Source of the DNA: Acidobacteriota bacterium
Lineage (GTDB): Bacteria > Acidobacteriota > Blastocatellia > RBC074
NCBI GenBank assembly: GCA_013140935.1
Contig: JABFSD010000030.1
Span: forward strand, 1-11,793
Direction: 5' to 3'
Length of the DNA stretch: 11,793 nucleotides
A program made the translations under genes and the position numbers. Shown here in pieces: positions 1 through 7,482 of the stretch (positions within the stretch are counted from its first letter, which is position 1; each line of letters opens with the position of its first letter). The notes under the pieces are model-generated. The model was not told the origin of the DNA. It saw only the letters and a list, made by a program, of their open reading frames with translations, and did no database searches.

Positions 1-1
1 C

Positions 2-774
2 GTGTCGTGCGAAACCTTCGAGCAGATGTTTGCCGCTGTTGAACAGGGCGCGTGCCAACGTTGTCTCGCGCCGATTGAGAATTCACTTTATGGCGCGGTG
101 TTTCAAAACTACGACTTGCTGTTGCACGTAACCTGCGCATCGTGGGCGAGATCAATTTGCGCATCGTTCATAACTTGATCGCTCCCGGCGGTACGAAATT
201 CGAAGACGTGCAAACCGTCTATTCCCACCCCGTAGCGTTAGGCCAATGCCTGAAGTTTTTTGCGGCGCATCCGCAATTCAAAGCGGTGTCGGCTTACGAC
301 ACGGCAGGCAGCGTCAAACAGATTATGAACAGCCGCGAACCGCACGCCGCCGCGATTGCGAGCGCGGTGGCGGCTACGGTTTATGGCGCAGAAGTCCTGC
401 GCGCCGGCATTGAGGACGACCAGCAAAATTTCACGCGCTTTTTGCTGTTAGCGCACGCCGACGACACCAGCGAACCTGTGCCAGAGGTGACTGAAGCCGC
501 CCATAAGACTTCGATTGTTTTCACGCTCGAACACGTCGTCGGCGCTTTGCACAAAGCGATGGCGGCGTTTGCCTTGCGCGATATTGACCTGATGAAAATC
601 GAATCGCGCCCGCTGGTCGGCCGTCCGTTTGAATACAGCTTTTATCTCGATTTTATGGGCCACGTGGCTGAACCGCGCGTCGTCAACGCGCTGCGCCATC
701 TCGATGAATTCGCCACGAACGTCAAAGTGCTGGGCTGTTATGTCAGCGCAGTGACGGTGGCTGAAGGCTCGTAA
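2..774 (+). CDS. pheA: Prephenate dehydratase (PheA), 5' end outside window, apparent frameshift near 127
   Basis: Converts prephenate to phenylpyruvate, the committed cytoplasmic step to phenylalanine. Two frames are needed. Bases 2-127 read in one frame and give 42 residues including APIENS, the family signature, and QNYDLLLH. From base 127 the adjacent frame continues RNLRIVGEI, then YDTAGSVK (about 295-318), the catalytic TRF (433-441), and a C-terminal ACT domain (about 505-760) with GAL and ESRP (601-612), the motifs that bind phenylalanine for feedback inhibition in this family. Inserting one C (CACGT to CACCGT) at about 127 would give the continuous family-like LLLHRNLRIVGEI. As written the first frame stops near 173, and the second frame has a stop at 76-78 and could only restart at GTG 142, which would lose part of the catalytic domain. 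A sequencing error or a recent inactivating deletion are both possible. Identity is very secure; intactness is not. The aroF start is 49 bases downstream. Confidence 0.9.
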
Positions 775-823
775 AAAATTCTATTCACGTTTTCTTAAAC
801 CACTACACAGGAGCAATTAACCA

Positions 824-1843
824 ATGATCGTCGCAATGCAACCCAACGCTTCCGAAGCGCAGATTCAACACATCTGTGAACGGATCAAAGAATTCGGCTA
901 CACGCCGCACGTGATCGAGGGCACCGAACGCACCGTCATCGCCGCCGTCGGCCCCGGTGACAAGAAAGAACACATCGAACATCTCAAATCTGCTGACGGC
1001 GTCGAAGATGCTTTCCCCATCCTGCAACCCTTCAAACTGGTCAGCAAAGAAGTCCGCAAAGAAAAATCCGTCATCAAGATCGGCGATGTTTCGATTGGCG
1101 ATGGCAGCTTCGTCGTGATGGCCGGCCCTTGTTCAGTCGAAGGCCGCGAACAATTGCTCTCGACTGCCGAACACGTAGCCAAGCAAGGCGCGCACCTGCT
1201 GCGCGGTGGCGCTTACAAACCGCGCACTTCGCCCTATGAATTTCAGGGCATGGCCGAAGAAGGTTTGAAGCTGCTCGCCGAAGCCCGCGAAAAGACCGGC
1301 CTCAAAGTTATCACCGAAGTCCTCGACAGCGACGACGTAGACCTCGTGGCCCAGTACGCCGACATCCTGCAAATCGGCGCGCGTAACATGCAAAACTTCG
1401 CCTTGCTCAAAAAGCTCGGTACGATTAACAAACCGGTTATGCTCAAACGCGGCTTGTCGGCCACCATCCGCGAAGTTTTGCTTTCGGCGGAATACGTCGT
1501 GGCGCACGGCAACCCCGACGTGATTTTGTGCGAACGCGGCATCCGTACGTTTGAAACGGCGACGCGCAATACGCTGGATTTGTCCGCCGTGCCCGTCATC
1601 AACGAACTGAGCCACTTGCCCATCATCGTTGACCCCAGCCACGGCACCGGCAAACGCAGCCTCGTCAAACCGCTCGCCAAAGCCGCCATCGCGGTCGGCG
1701 CAGACGGACTGATGACTGAAGTCCATCCCAAGCCCGAAGAAGCCTGGTCAGACGGCCCGCAATCGCTGCGCTTTGAAGAGTTCAGCCAGATGATGAAAGA
1801 ATTGCGGCCTTACGTTGAGTTGCGCAAAAACGAACAGCACTAA
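824..1843 (+). CDS. aroF: 3-deoxy-7-phosphoheptulonate (DAHP) synthase, type I with N-terminal regulatory domain
   Basis: Condenses phosphoenolpyruvate and erythrose 4-phosphate to DAHP, the first step of the shikimate pathway, in the cytoplasm. The 339-residue protein has the layout of the Thermotoga maritima type. Residues 1-70 are a small ferredoxin-like domain, which in that enzyme mediates aromatic amino-acid feedback. A TIM barrel follows from about residue 85. Visible motifs are [10 protein letters not shown] (100-109), [13 protein letters not shown] (126-138), LKRG (207-210), CERGIRTFE (236-244), DPSH (270-273) and EVHP (299-302). The expected metal ligands are present as C103, H273, E299 and D310. 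ATG 824 is chosen because AGGAG lies at 809-813 and the regulatory domain begins there; ATG 836 is a less likely alternative. Close placement behind pheA fits a joint aromatic amino-acid operon. Confidence 0.97.
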   Translation: MIVAMQPNASEAQIQHICERIKEFGYTPHVIEGTERTVIAAVGPGDKKEHIEHLKSADGVEDAFPILQPFKLVSKEVRKEKSVIKIGDVSIGDGSFVVMAGPCSVEGREQLLSTAEHVAKQGAHLLRGGAYKPRTSPYEFQGMAEEGLKLLAEAREKTGLKVITEVLDSDDVDLVAQYADILQIGARNMQNFALLKKLGTINKPVMLKRGLSATIREVLLSAEYVVAHGNPDVILCERGIRTFETATRNTLDLSAVPVINELSHLPIIVDPSHGTGKRSLVKPLAKAAIAVGADGLMTEVHPKPEEAWSDGPQSLRFEEFSQMMKELRPYVELRKNEQH

Positions 1844-1850
1844 ATTACAG

Positions 1851-1886
1851 CAAGGCGAGGCGCGAGGACGTTCACGTCTCGCCTTG
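1851..1886 (+). terminator. Hairpin after aroF, possible terminator
   Basis: CAAGGCGAG (1851-1859) and CTCGCCTTG (1878-1886) are exact reverse complements. Inside them GACG-ttca-CGTC (1867-1878) offers an alternative inner stem. The hairpin begins 7 bases after the aroF stop codon, but is followed only by TTGT rather than a clean T run, so it may terminate weakly or protect the 3' end. Confidence 0.5.
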
Positions 1887-1948
1887 TTGTCATCAGCGCG
1901 CGCATGCCAAAATCCGGCTCGCAAATTTGAGATTCACACCACAGACTT

Positions 1949-2194
1949 ATGCACGTAAAAAAAACCGCTCTCATCATCAGCAACGACGACAAGGAATACT
2001 GGATCACCCAAAAGCAGTTTTGGAATTGGGTGCGTATGGGCATCGTCACCCAAACCGGCGACCAGCCGCTCACCGGACGCTTTCGCGGACGCGAAGACCA
2101 GATGCTTATCACGATTGCTCATACGGTGTTGAACCACTCGACGCCGATGCATACGGCAGAGGTTTTGAAAGCCCGTAAGATTCGCAAACGCTGA
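1949..2194 (+). CDS. Small hypothetical protein, 81 residues
   Basis: I do not recognise a named family. The product is small, hydrophilic and basic at the end (RKIRKR), with no signal peptide or membrane segment, so probably cytoplasmic. It has two aromatic patches, KEYWITQKQFWNWVR (residues 15-29) and a motif around TQTGDQPLTGRF. This frame is preferred over the overlapping one at 1927-2178 because a second, decayed copy at 7483-7566 preserves the same reading frame and the residues DQM.ITIAHT. No good ribosome binding site precedes ATG 1949, which lowers confidence in the start. A run of eight A bases (1957-1964) lies just inside the gene. It sits between the aroF hairpin and the leader of the first receptor and could be transcribed alone or with either neighbour. 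Confidence 0.6.
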   Translation: MHVKKTALIISNDDKEYWITQKQFWNWVRMGIVTQTGDQPLTGRFRGREDQMLITIAHTVLNHSTPMHTAEVLKARKIRKR

Positions 2195-2322
2195 AGCCAC
2201 TGCCATCCTGAAAACTTGACAGAATTGCACTTCATCCAAAAAGGTGAATAGGTTCTACCGCTCAGTCAATTTACAACTGCGGTAAACGTAAGCATTTCAG
2301 TACTTACTTTTTTACAAATTGC

Positions 2323-2338
2323 AGGAATAGGGCTTGCC
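2323..2338 (+). promoter_or_regulatory. Sigma-54-like -24/-12 promoter of the first receptor
   Basis: AGGAATAGGGCTTGCC has GG (2324-2325), exactly ten bases, then GC (2336-2337) within TTGC, matching the GG-N10-GC spacing of sigma-54 promoters. A start of transcription near 2349 would leave a leader of about 165 bases. The nine bases AGGGCTTGC recur in the equivalent element before the second receptor, which supports function. The -24 half matches the consensus TGGCAC poorly beyond GG. Confidence 0.55.
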
Positions 2339-2363
2339 TGTTTACAATCCATCGCACTAAATC

Positions 2364-2455
2364 GGTTCCATAGCTTGTTCGGAACCACCTCATTCAACCG
2401 CACAATCAAAAAGATTGAACGTCGCAACGTTTAGGCAATGACGAAGCCTGACGTT
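2364..2455 (+). promoter_or_regulatory. Structured 5' leader of the first receptor
   Basis: Small inverted repeats follow one another: GGTTCC/GGAACC (2364-2369, 2381-2386), CAATC/GATTG with an AAAAA loop (2403-2417), AACGT/ACGTT (2418-2422, 2427-2431), and AACGT-tt-AGGC/GCCT-g-ACGTT (2426-2436, 2446-2455). The last two share bases and cannot form together, so the leader could switch between structures. No known riboswitch class is recognised. Confidence 0.35.
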
Positions 2456-2512
2456 ATGCGGCATGGCAATGAGATTCAGTTCTTGTGTTCACCTATAACT
2501 TTGGAGGCAACG

Positions 2513-5500
2513 ATGAAAAAATACTCCCTCTCTTTCTTGTCAGTGGCCTTATTGGCGCTGGTCGGTAGCCTTACCGTTTTCGCACAAACCACTACGGCGC
2601 CGATCACCGGTTCGGTAACGGACCAGAATGGCGCGACCATCAGTGGCGCGGTTGTGACAGCCAAAAAAACTTCCACTGGTGCCGAATCCAGAGTGACTTC
2701 TACCAGTAATGGAACGTTCTCTGTTCCGGCCCTCGATGCGGGCGACTACACCTTGACCATTGAGACAGCAGGCTTCAAGAAAGCCGTTGTCCAAAACGTC
2801 AAAATTGAAGCGGGTGTGCCGGCGTCCGTGAATGTGACGCTGGAAGTCGGAGCCGCCACTGAATCGGTGGTCGTACAGGGCGGCGGCGAGATTTTACAGA
2901 CCCAGTCTGCGAACGTTTCTACTACGCTGTCCACCACGCAGATTGCGCAATTGCCGCTGCAATCCCGCAATACCATTTACTTTTTAACGCTGTTGCCGGG
3001 CGTTAGCTCATCGGCTACGGCTAGCCCGCGCAATTCGACGATCAACGGCCTGCCTTCGAGTGCTTATAACATCACGATTGATGGCCTCAATACGCAAGAT
3101 AACCTGAACAAGAACGGTGACGGTTTCTTCAGCTACATCGCGCCGAGCGTAGACTCGGTTCAGGAAGTTACACTTTCCACCGCCACGCCGGGAGCCGAGA
3201 GCGGAGGGCAAGGCGCGATTCAAATCAAATTCACCACGCGACAGGGAACCAACAAGCTGAATGGCAGCCTTTATTATTATCATCGCAACACGGCCCTGAA
3301 CTCTAATTACTGGTTCACGAACCGCGATAACCGCGGATTGGATGTCGCGTCAGGTCAGCTTTGCCAGCATTTCAGCGCGCCCACCGTGGGCAGACCGTAT
3401 GACCCGAACGTTTGCAAAGCTCCCAAAGCTAAGGCGTTGTTCCATCAATATGGCGGCAGAGTGGGCGGTCCAATCGTAATCCCGAAACTCTTTAACGGAC
3501 GAGATAAAGCATTCTTCTTCGTCAACTATGAAGAGTTCCGTCAACCGAATGAAGTGGCGCGCACTCGAAATATTCTCAGCCCCGCCACTCAGGCAGGCAC
3601 TTTCCAGTATGTTGTGAGCGGGCAAACCAGAACGGTGGATTTATTGGCGCTGGCGCGTGCCAACGGTCAGACAGCGGCCATTGACCCGATTGTCGGGAAA
3701 CTGCTGAGCGACATTCGCAGTTCTACCGCCAGCACGGGTGGCGTGGTGCAATTGACCGACCCCAACCTGCAATCCTTTTCCTTCCAAAACGGGAGTGCAG
3801 GCAAACGCTATTTGCCGACGACCCGCTTCGACTTCAATCTGACCAGCAAACATACGCTGTCGAATACCTATAACTACCATAGTTACTTCACCTCGCCGGA
3901 TACGCTCAACAGTGTTGACCCGGCGTTCCCCGGTTTCCCCAACATTGGCAGTCAGGCGTCGAATCGCTTTAGCGAAGGCCTGACACTGCGTTCTCTCTTG
4001 AGTCCAACTATCGTTAATGAAGCGCGCGTCGGATTGACTGGCGGCACTGTGCTTTTTTACCCCGAAGTTGGTGCCGGACAGTTTGCCAATCAAGGTGGCT
4101 TTAGCTTGGGCATTAGTGCGGCAACCTTCAACGGAACAGCGATCAGCAATCCGACTGTGACGTCCAATCCACAGCGCCGCAATTCGCCCGTCTGGGATTA
4201 CGCTGACACCGTGACTTGGTCGCGTGGGGCGCACAACCTGAGCTTTGGCGGGCAATTCACCCAGATCAGCCTTTTCAATCAAAACCAAACCGTAGTCCCC
4301 GCCATCACCTTTGGTATTGCTCCCGGCGATTCGGCGGCGGCGATGTTCAATGCCACTAACTTCCCCGGCGCGAACGCCACCAATCTGACCAATGCGCAAA
4401 GTCTGTATGCGGTTTTGACTGGCCGCATTACGGCCATCACGGCCAACGCAGTGCTGGATGAAAAGACCAATAAATATACCTACTTGGCACCGCGCGTTCA
4501 GCGGGTGCGCCAAAAGGAATTCGGTCTCTTTGTGGCGGATTCATGGCGTGCGCGACCCAACCTGACACTCACCGGCGGGGTGCGTTGGGAATTGCAAAAG
4601 CCTTTTACGGTTGAGAACGAGATTTATTCCGGCCCGGCGACCATCAATGATTTGTATGGCTATTCAGGGCCGACTTTGTTCAAACCTAGCACAACGCGAG
4701 TAGCGCCTGACACGCAATTCGTTCAAGTCAAGAAAGGCTCTCACCTTTATAACACCCAGTGGAACAACTTTGCTCCGAGCGTGGGCTTTGCCTGGACTCC
4801 TGCGGCTAAAGACGGCTGGTTAAAACGTGTTTTAGGTGATGGCGGCCAAACGGTCTTGCGGGGCGGTTACTCAATCGCTTACGAGCGCCAGGGCACAGCT
4901 TCGCCGATTAACTTTTATGGAGCGAACCCCGGCATCACCGTCAACGCCACGCGCAGCACTGCGATTGGCAATCTGGCAGCCAACACGGCCGCTGATCCTT
5001 TCCCGGTCTTGCTGAGCCAGACGACGCGCTTGGGCCCGTCAGCGTTTGCCCCCACGCCAAGCTATCCATTCACCGGGTCGGTTGCCGATCAGGTCAATGT
5101 GTTTGAACCAAACCTGAAGACACCCTACGCCCAATCCTGGTCCTTCGGCATTCAGCGCGAAATCACTAAAGATATGGTGGTTGAGGCGCGTTATGTTCAC
5201 ACCTTCAACCTTCAGGAGTGGACGACGTATCAATTCAATGAAACCAATATCGTTGAAAATGGTTTCCTGAACGAGTTCAAGCTGGCGCAAGCCAACTTGG
5301 CCGCCAATATTGCGGCAGGCAGAGGAAATACCTTTGCTTACACGGGTGCGCCGGGAACGTCACCCTTGCCGATTTATCTGGCTTATTTCCAAGGTGCTCC
5401 AAATAACGTCAAACCGAACCCTAACGCTACGACCAGCTACACCAGCGCCAATTTCACCAGCGCCAATTTCACTGGCCCGCTGGCTTTTAACAATCCGGCT

Positions 5501-6502
5501 CCTTACACGACCGCCGGAACCAATGCGACGCAAGGACTGCAAGGCAACGCGACGTTCCGCAGCAACGCCATCGCCGCTGGTTTGGCTCCGAATTTCTTTG
5601 TCGTCAATCCGGGCCTGCTGGGTGGCACATTCATTCAAAGCAACGGTGGCTTCAGCAAATACGATGCGTTGCAAATTGACATGCGCCGTCGCATGTCGAA
5701 GGGCTTGTTACTGGCCGCCAATTACACCTTTGCCAAGGGTTTTGCGGGCAACCGGTATTCATTCCGTCAGGGCTGGGTCAACACGATCAGCACACTCAAT
5801 GGCGGCACGATCAAGCATGCTTTCAAGGCCAACTGGGTTTACGAACTGCCGCTAGGCAAAGGCAGATGGCTGCTCGGCAAACCCAATGGGTTTGTGGGCG
5901 GCATGGTTGATAAGGCCTTCGGTGGTTGGGAATTTGATGGCACGGCCCGCATTCAAACCGGAGCCAATCTCAATCTGGGCAACGTCAATCTGGTAGGCAT
6001 GACGCAGAAAGACTTGCAGAAGGCTTATAAACTGCGCTTCGATGATGCCAAGGGGTTGGCTTTCATTTTCCCGCAAGACGTTATTGACAACACCATTAAA
6101 GCGTTCAGCGTTAGCGCCACCACGACAAGCGGCTATCCGGTGGATGCGGCTGGCGTGCCGTTGGCACCTACCGGTCGTTACATTGCACCCGCCAACAACC
6201 GGAGTTGCATTCAAGTAGTGACCGGCGACTGCGCACCACAGAATGTCTTCCTGATCGGGCCGAGGTTCACGCGCTTTGATTTGAGCATGATCAAGCGGTT
6301 CCAAATTACCGAGGAACGGAACTTCGCATTCCGGGCGGAATTCCTGAATGCGTTTAACCACGTCAATTTCCTGGGCAACACCAATCTGACCAATTTCAAC
6401 GGTCCGACTTTTGGTCAGGTAACGTCCTCTTACCGCGATCAAAACAACACGCAAGACCCGGGTGGACGGTTGATCCAGTTTGTCGGACGATTCAATTTCT
6501 AA
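2513..6502 (+). CDS. Oar-like TonB-dependent outer-membrane receptor with carboxypeptidase-regulatory-like domain
   Basis: A 1329-residue outer-membrane receptor that presumably imports or binds a large ligand using TonB energy; the substrate is unknown. ATG 2513 has GGAGG at 2503-2507 and starts a clear signal peptide (MKK, hydrophobic core, VFAQ around residue 25); the in-frame ATG at 2438 would put 25 residues before it. Residues about 28-115 form a carboxypeptidase-regulatory-like beta domain (ITGSVTDQNGATISGA, AGFKKAVVQNV). A plug-like region follows (about 120-250, with LPLQSRN, NITIDGLNTQDN and a GGQGAIQIKFTTRQGTN stretch), then a long beta-barrel ending RLIQFVGRFNF, with the terminal Phe typical of outer-membrane proteins. 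Four cysteines form two close pairs (284/301 and 1232/1240). No SusD-like partner lies next to it. It is a diverged paralogue of the receptor at 7827-11588, and closes with the terminator at 6525-6566. Confidence 0.92.
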   Translation: MKKYSLSFLSVALLALVGSLTVFAQTTTAPITGSVTDQNGATISGAVVTAKKTSTGAESRVTSTSNGTFSVPALDAGDYTLTIETAGFKKAVVQNVKIEAGVPASVNVTLEVGAATESVVVQGGGEILQTQSANVSTTLSTTQIAQLPLQSRNTIYFLTLLPGVSSSATASPRNSTINGLPSSAYNITIDGLNTQDNLNKNGDGFFSYIAPSVDSVQEVTLSTATPGAESGGQGAIQIKFTTRQGTNKLNGSLYYYHRNTALNSNYWFTNRDNRGLDVASGQLCQHFSAPTVGRPYDPNVCKAPKAKALFHQYGGRVGGPIVIPKLFNGRDKAFFFVNYEEFRQPNEVARTRNILSPATQAGTFQYVVSGQTRTVDLLALARANGQTAAIDPIVGKLLSDIRSSTASTGGVVQLTDPNLQSFSFQNGSAGKRYLPTTRFDFNLTSKHTLSNTYNYHSYFTSPDTLNSVDPAFPGFPNIGSQASNRFSEGLTLRSLLSPTIVNEARVGLTGGTVLFYPEVGAGQFANQGGFSLGISAATFNGTAISNPTVTSNPQRRNSPVWDYADTVTWSRGAHNLSFGGQFTQISLFNQNQTVVPAITFGIAPGDSAAAMFNATNFPGANATNLTNAQSLYAVLTGRITAITANAVLDEKTNKYTYLAPRVQRVRQKEFGLFVADSWRARPNLTLTGGVRWELQKPFTVENEIYSGPATINDLYGYSGPTLFKPSTTRVAPDTQFVQVKKGSHLYNTQWNNFAPSVGFAWTPAAKDGWLKRVLGDGGQTVLRGGYSIAYERQGTASPINFYGANPGITVNATRSTAIGNLAANTAADPFPVLLSQTTRLGPSAFAPTPSYPFTGSVADQVNVFEPNLKTPYAQSWSFGIQREITKDMVVEARYVHTFNLQEWTTYQFNETNIVENGFLNEFKLAQANLAANIAAGRGNTFAYTGAPGTSPLPIYLAYFQGAPNNVKPNPNATTSYTSANFTSANFTGPLAFNNPAPYTTAGTNATQGLQGNATFRSNAIAAGLAPNFFVVNPGLLGGTFIQSNGGFSKYDALQIDMRRRMSKGLLLAANYTFAKGFAGNRYSFRQGWVNTISTLNGGTIKHAFKANWVYELPLGKGRWLLGKPNGFVGGMVDKAFGGWEFDGTARIQTGANLNLGNVNLVGMTQKDLQKAYKLRFDDAKGLAFIFPQDVIDNTIKAFSVSATTTSGYPVDAAGVPLAPTGRYIAPANNRSCIQVVTGDCAPQNVFLIGPRFTRFDLSMIKRFQITEERNFAFRAEFLNAFNHVNFLGNTNLTNFNGPTFGQVTSSYRDQNNTQDPGGRLIQFVGRFNF
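5441..5470 (+). repeat. 15-bp tandem duplication inside the first receptor gene
   Basis: ACCAGCGCCAATTTC occurs twice back to back (5441-5455, 5456-5470), encoding TSANF-TSANF followed by TGPLAF. It stays in frame and lies in a Thr/Asn/Ala-rich stretch that is probably a surface loop of the barrel. Confidence 0.9.
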
Positions 6503-6524
6503 TTGGGTTCGATTCGACTTTTAG

Positions 6525-6566
6525 AAGGGAAGGGTGCGAGTATTTCTCGTGCTCTTCCCTTTTTTG
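6525..6566 (+). terminator. Intrinsic terminator of the first receptor gene
   Basis: AAGGGAAGGGTGCGAG (6525-6540) pairs along 16 positions, with three G-U wobbles, with CTCGTGCTCTTCCCTT (6546-6561) around the loop TATTT. A T run follows immediately (TTTTTT at 6560-6565, then GTTT). It begins 22 bases after the stop codon. Confidence 0.92.
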
Positions 6567-6664
6567 TTTAGATTGAATGCTTACGCCCTAGCCAAATAAG
6601 TATTTGCTATTGGTTCCCGGTTGGCCTAAGGGCTGAGGGTAGAGTCCAAAAATGGAGGGATACG

Positions 6665-7360
6665 ATGAAAAAGTTGATGATCGCCGTGCTATTTGTTTTC
6701 GCGCTGCCACTGATTGGCGGCGCGCAAAAGAAAGGCAAACCCTGGACGGAATGGTCGGAGCAGGAAGTCACGAAGATGCTTAACGACTCGGCCTGGGGAC
6801 AGACGCAGACAGACACTGACACGTCCGAAATGTTCTACAGCCCCGGCAGCAGCGCCAGCCGCAATACGCAAGGCGCGCTCAATCAAGCGGTACAACTAAA
6901 CTTTCGACTTCGCCTGCTATCGGCTAAACCCATACGGCAGGCTTATGCTCGCCGTGTCCTGCTGAAAAATCCCGAGATGGCCGCCCAACTCAAAGCGTTT
7001 GCCGAACAACAATCAGACAAATACATCGTCGTCGCGGTCGAGTATGACGGCGCTGACCGGCGCTTCACCGGCCCCGCTTTTCAGGCGTTCGGCAGCACGA
7101 ATACCGCCGCCTTGAAAAATGCTACCTATCTGGAAAGAAAAGACGGCAAACGCGTCTTTCTGGAACAATATCTCGCGCCCGGCAAGGACGGCATGGGCGC
7201 GAAGTTCGTCTTTCCCCGCAAACTCGAAGGCGAAGACGGGCCGTTTATTAAAGAAGATAGTGGCTATCTGCGGTTTTATGCCGAGGTGGGCAAAGACATC
7301 AAACTCAATATGCGGTTCAAGGTGCAGGAAATGATTTATGAAGGAGCCTTGGAGTACTGA
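6665..7360 (+). CDS. Secreted protein of unknown function, 231 residues
   Basis: I do not recognise a named family. The start is firm: GGAGG at 6654-6658 sits six bases before ATG 6665. Residues 1-21 (MKKLMIAVLFVFALPLIGGAQ) form a Sec signal peptide ending GGAQ; there is no cysteine for lipidation, so a soluble periplasmic or exported protein is likely. The mature N-terminus reads KPWTEWSEQEVTKMLNDSAW, a tryptophan-rich helical patch followed by GQTQTDTDTSE. The middle part (about 75-120) is predicted helical and basic (LNFRLRLLSAKPIRQAYARR, KNPEMAAQLKAFAEQQ). The C-terminal half looks like beta strands (YIVVAVEYDG, GAKFVFPRKLEG, YLRFYAEVG, LNMRFKVQEMIYEG). It lies alone between the terminator of the first receptor and the promoter region of the second. 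It could be a partner of the receptors, but only proximity suggests that. Confidence 0.85.
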   Translation: MKKLMIAVLFVFALPLIGGAQKKGKPWTEWSEQEVTKMLNDSAWGQTQTDTDTSEMFYSPGSSASRNTQGALNQAVQLNFRLRLLSAKPIRQAYARRVLLKNPEMAAQLKAFAEQQSDKYIVVAVEYDGADRRFTGPAFQAFGSTNTAALKNATYLERKDGKRVFLEQYLAPGKDGMGAKFVFPRKLEGEDGPFIKEDSGYLRFYAEVGKDIKLNMRFKVQEMIYEGALEY

Positions 7361-7482
7361 CGCACTTTTTCATGTGACCATTGCTGCCCTTATGTCTAAC
7401 GGCAAGTGTCTTACGTGAAGTTGCACCAAACTAACAGAACTAATCCGTAATTAAACTTACAGTGGACAAGGCGCGATGTTGC

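Larger units (their letters stand above)
2195..2512. other. Intergenic region: sigma-54-like promoter and receptor leader
   Basis: This 318-base gap holds no convincing gene. It contains a small dyad GTAAG...CTTAC (about 2289-2308) followed by a T run, the -24/-12 element at 2323-2338, a leader with several small stems (2364-2455), and the GGAGG at 2503-2507 that serves the receptor gene. Open frame upstream of ATG 2513 (to 2438) is in phase with the receptor but lacks a ribosome binding site and would bury the signal peptide, so I treat it as untranslated. Confidence 0.6.

Noticed and set aside
1927..2178. Alternative overlapping plus-strand frame of 83 codons
   Set aside because: The remnant at 7483-7566 conserves the other frame (1949-2194), and this one has a composition typical of a shadow frame.
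2216..2250. TTGACA at 2216-2221 as a sigma-70 promoter
   Set aside because: No acceptable -10 box lies 16-18 bases downstream, and the -24/-12 element further on explains the region better.
2426..2470. Integron attC-like recombination site in the first leader
   Set aside because: The paired arms only loosely resemble attC core sites, and there is no cassette structure or integrase nearby.
2438..2512. N-terminal extension of the first receptor from ATG 2438
   Set aside because: No ribosome binding site, and the extension would precede a complete signal peptide at 2513 that has its own GGAGG.
3641..4513. Long minus-strand open frame inside the first receptor gene
   Set aside because: It mirrors the receptor codons, has no recognisable motif and no ribosome binding site; the receptor frame is unbroken and homologous along its length.
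6612..6625. A third GG-N10-GC upstream of the secreted-protein gene
   Set aside because: GG at 6612-6613 and GC at 6624-6625 have the spacing, but the -12 half reads TTGGC instead of TTGC and lacks the AGGGCTTGC core, so chance is likely.
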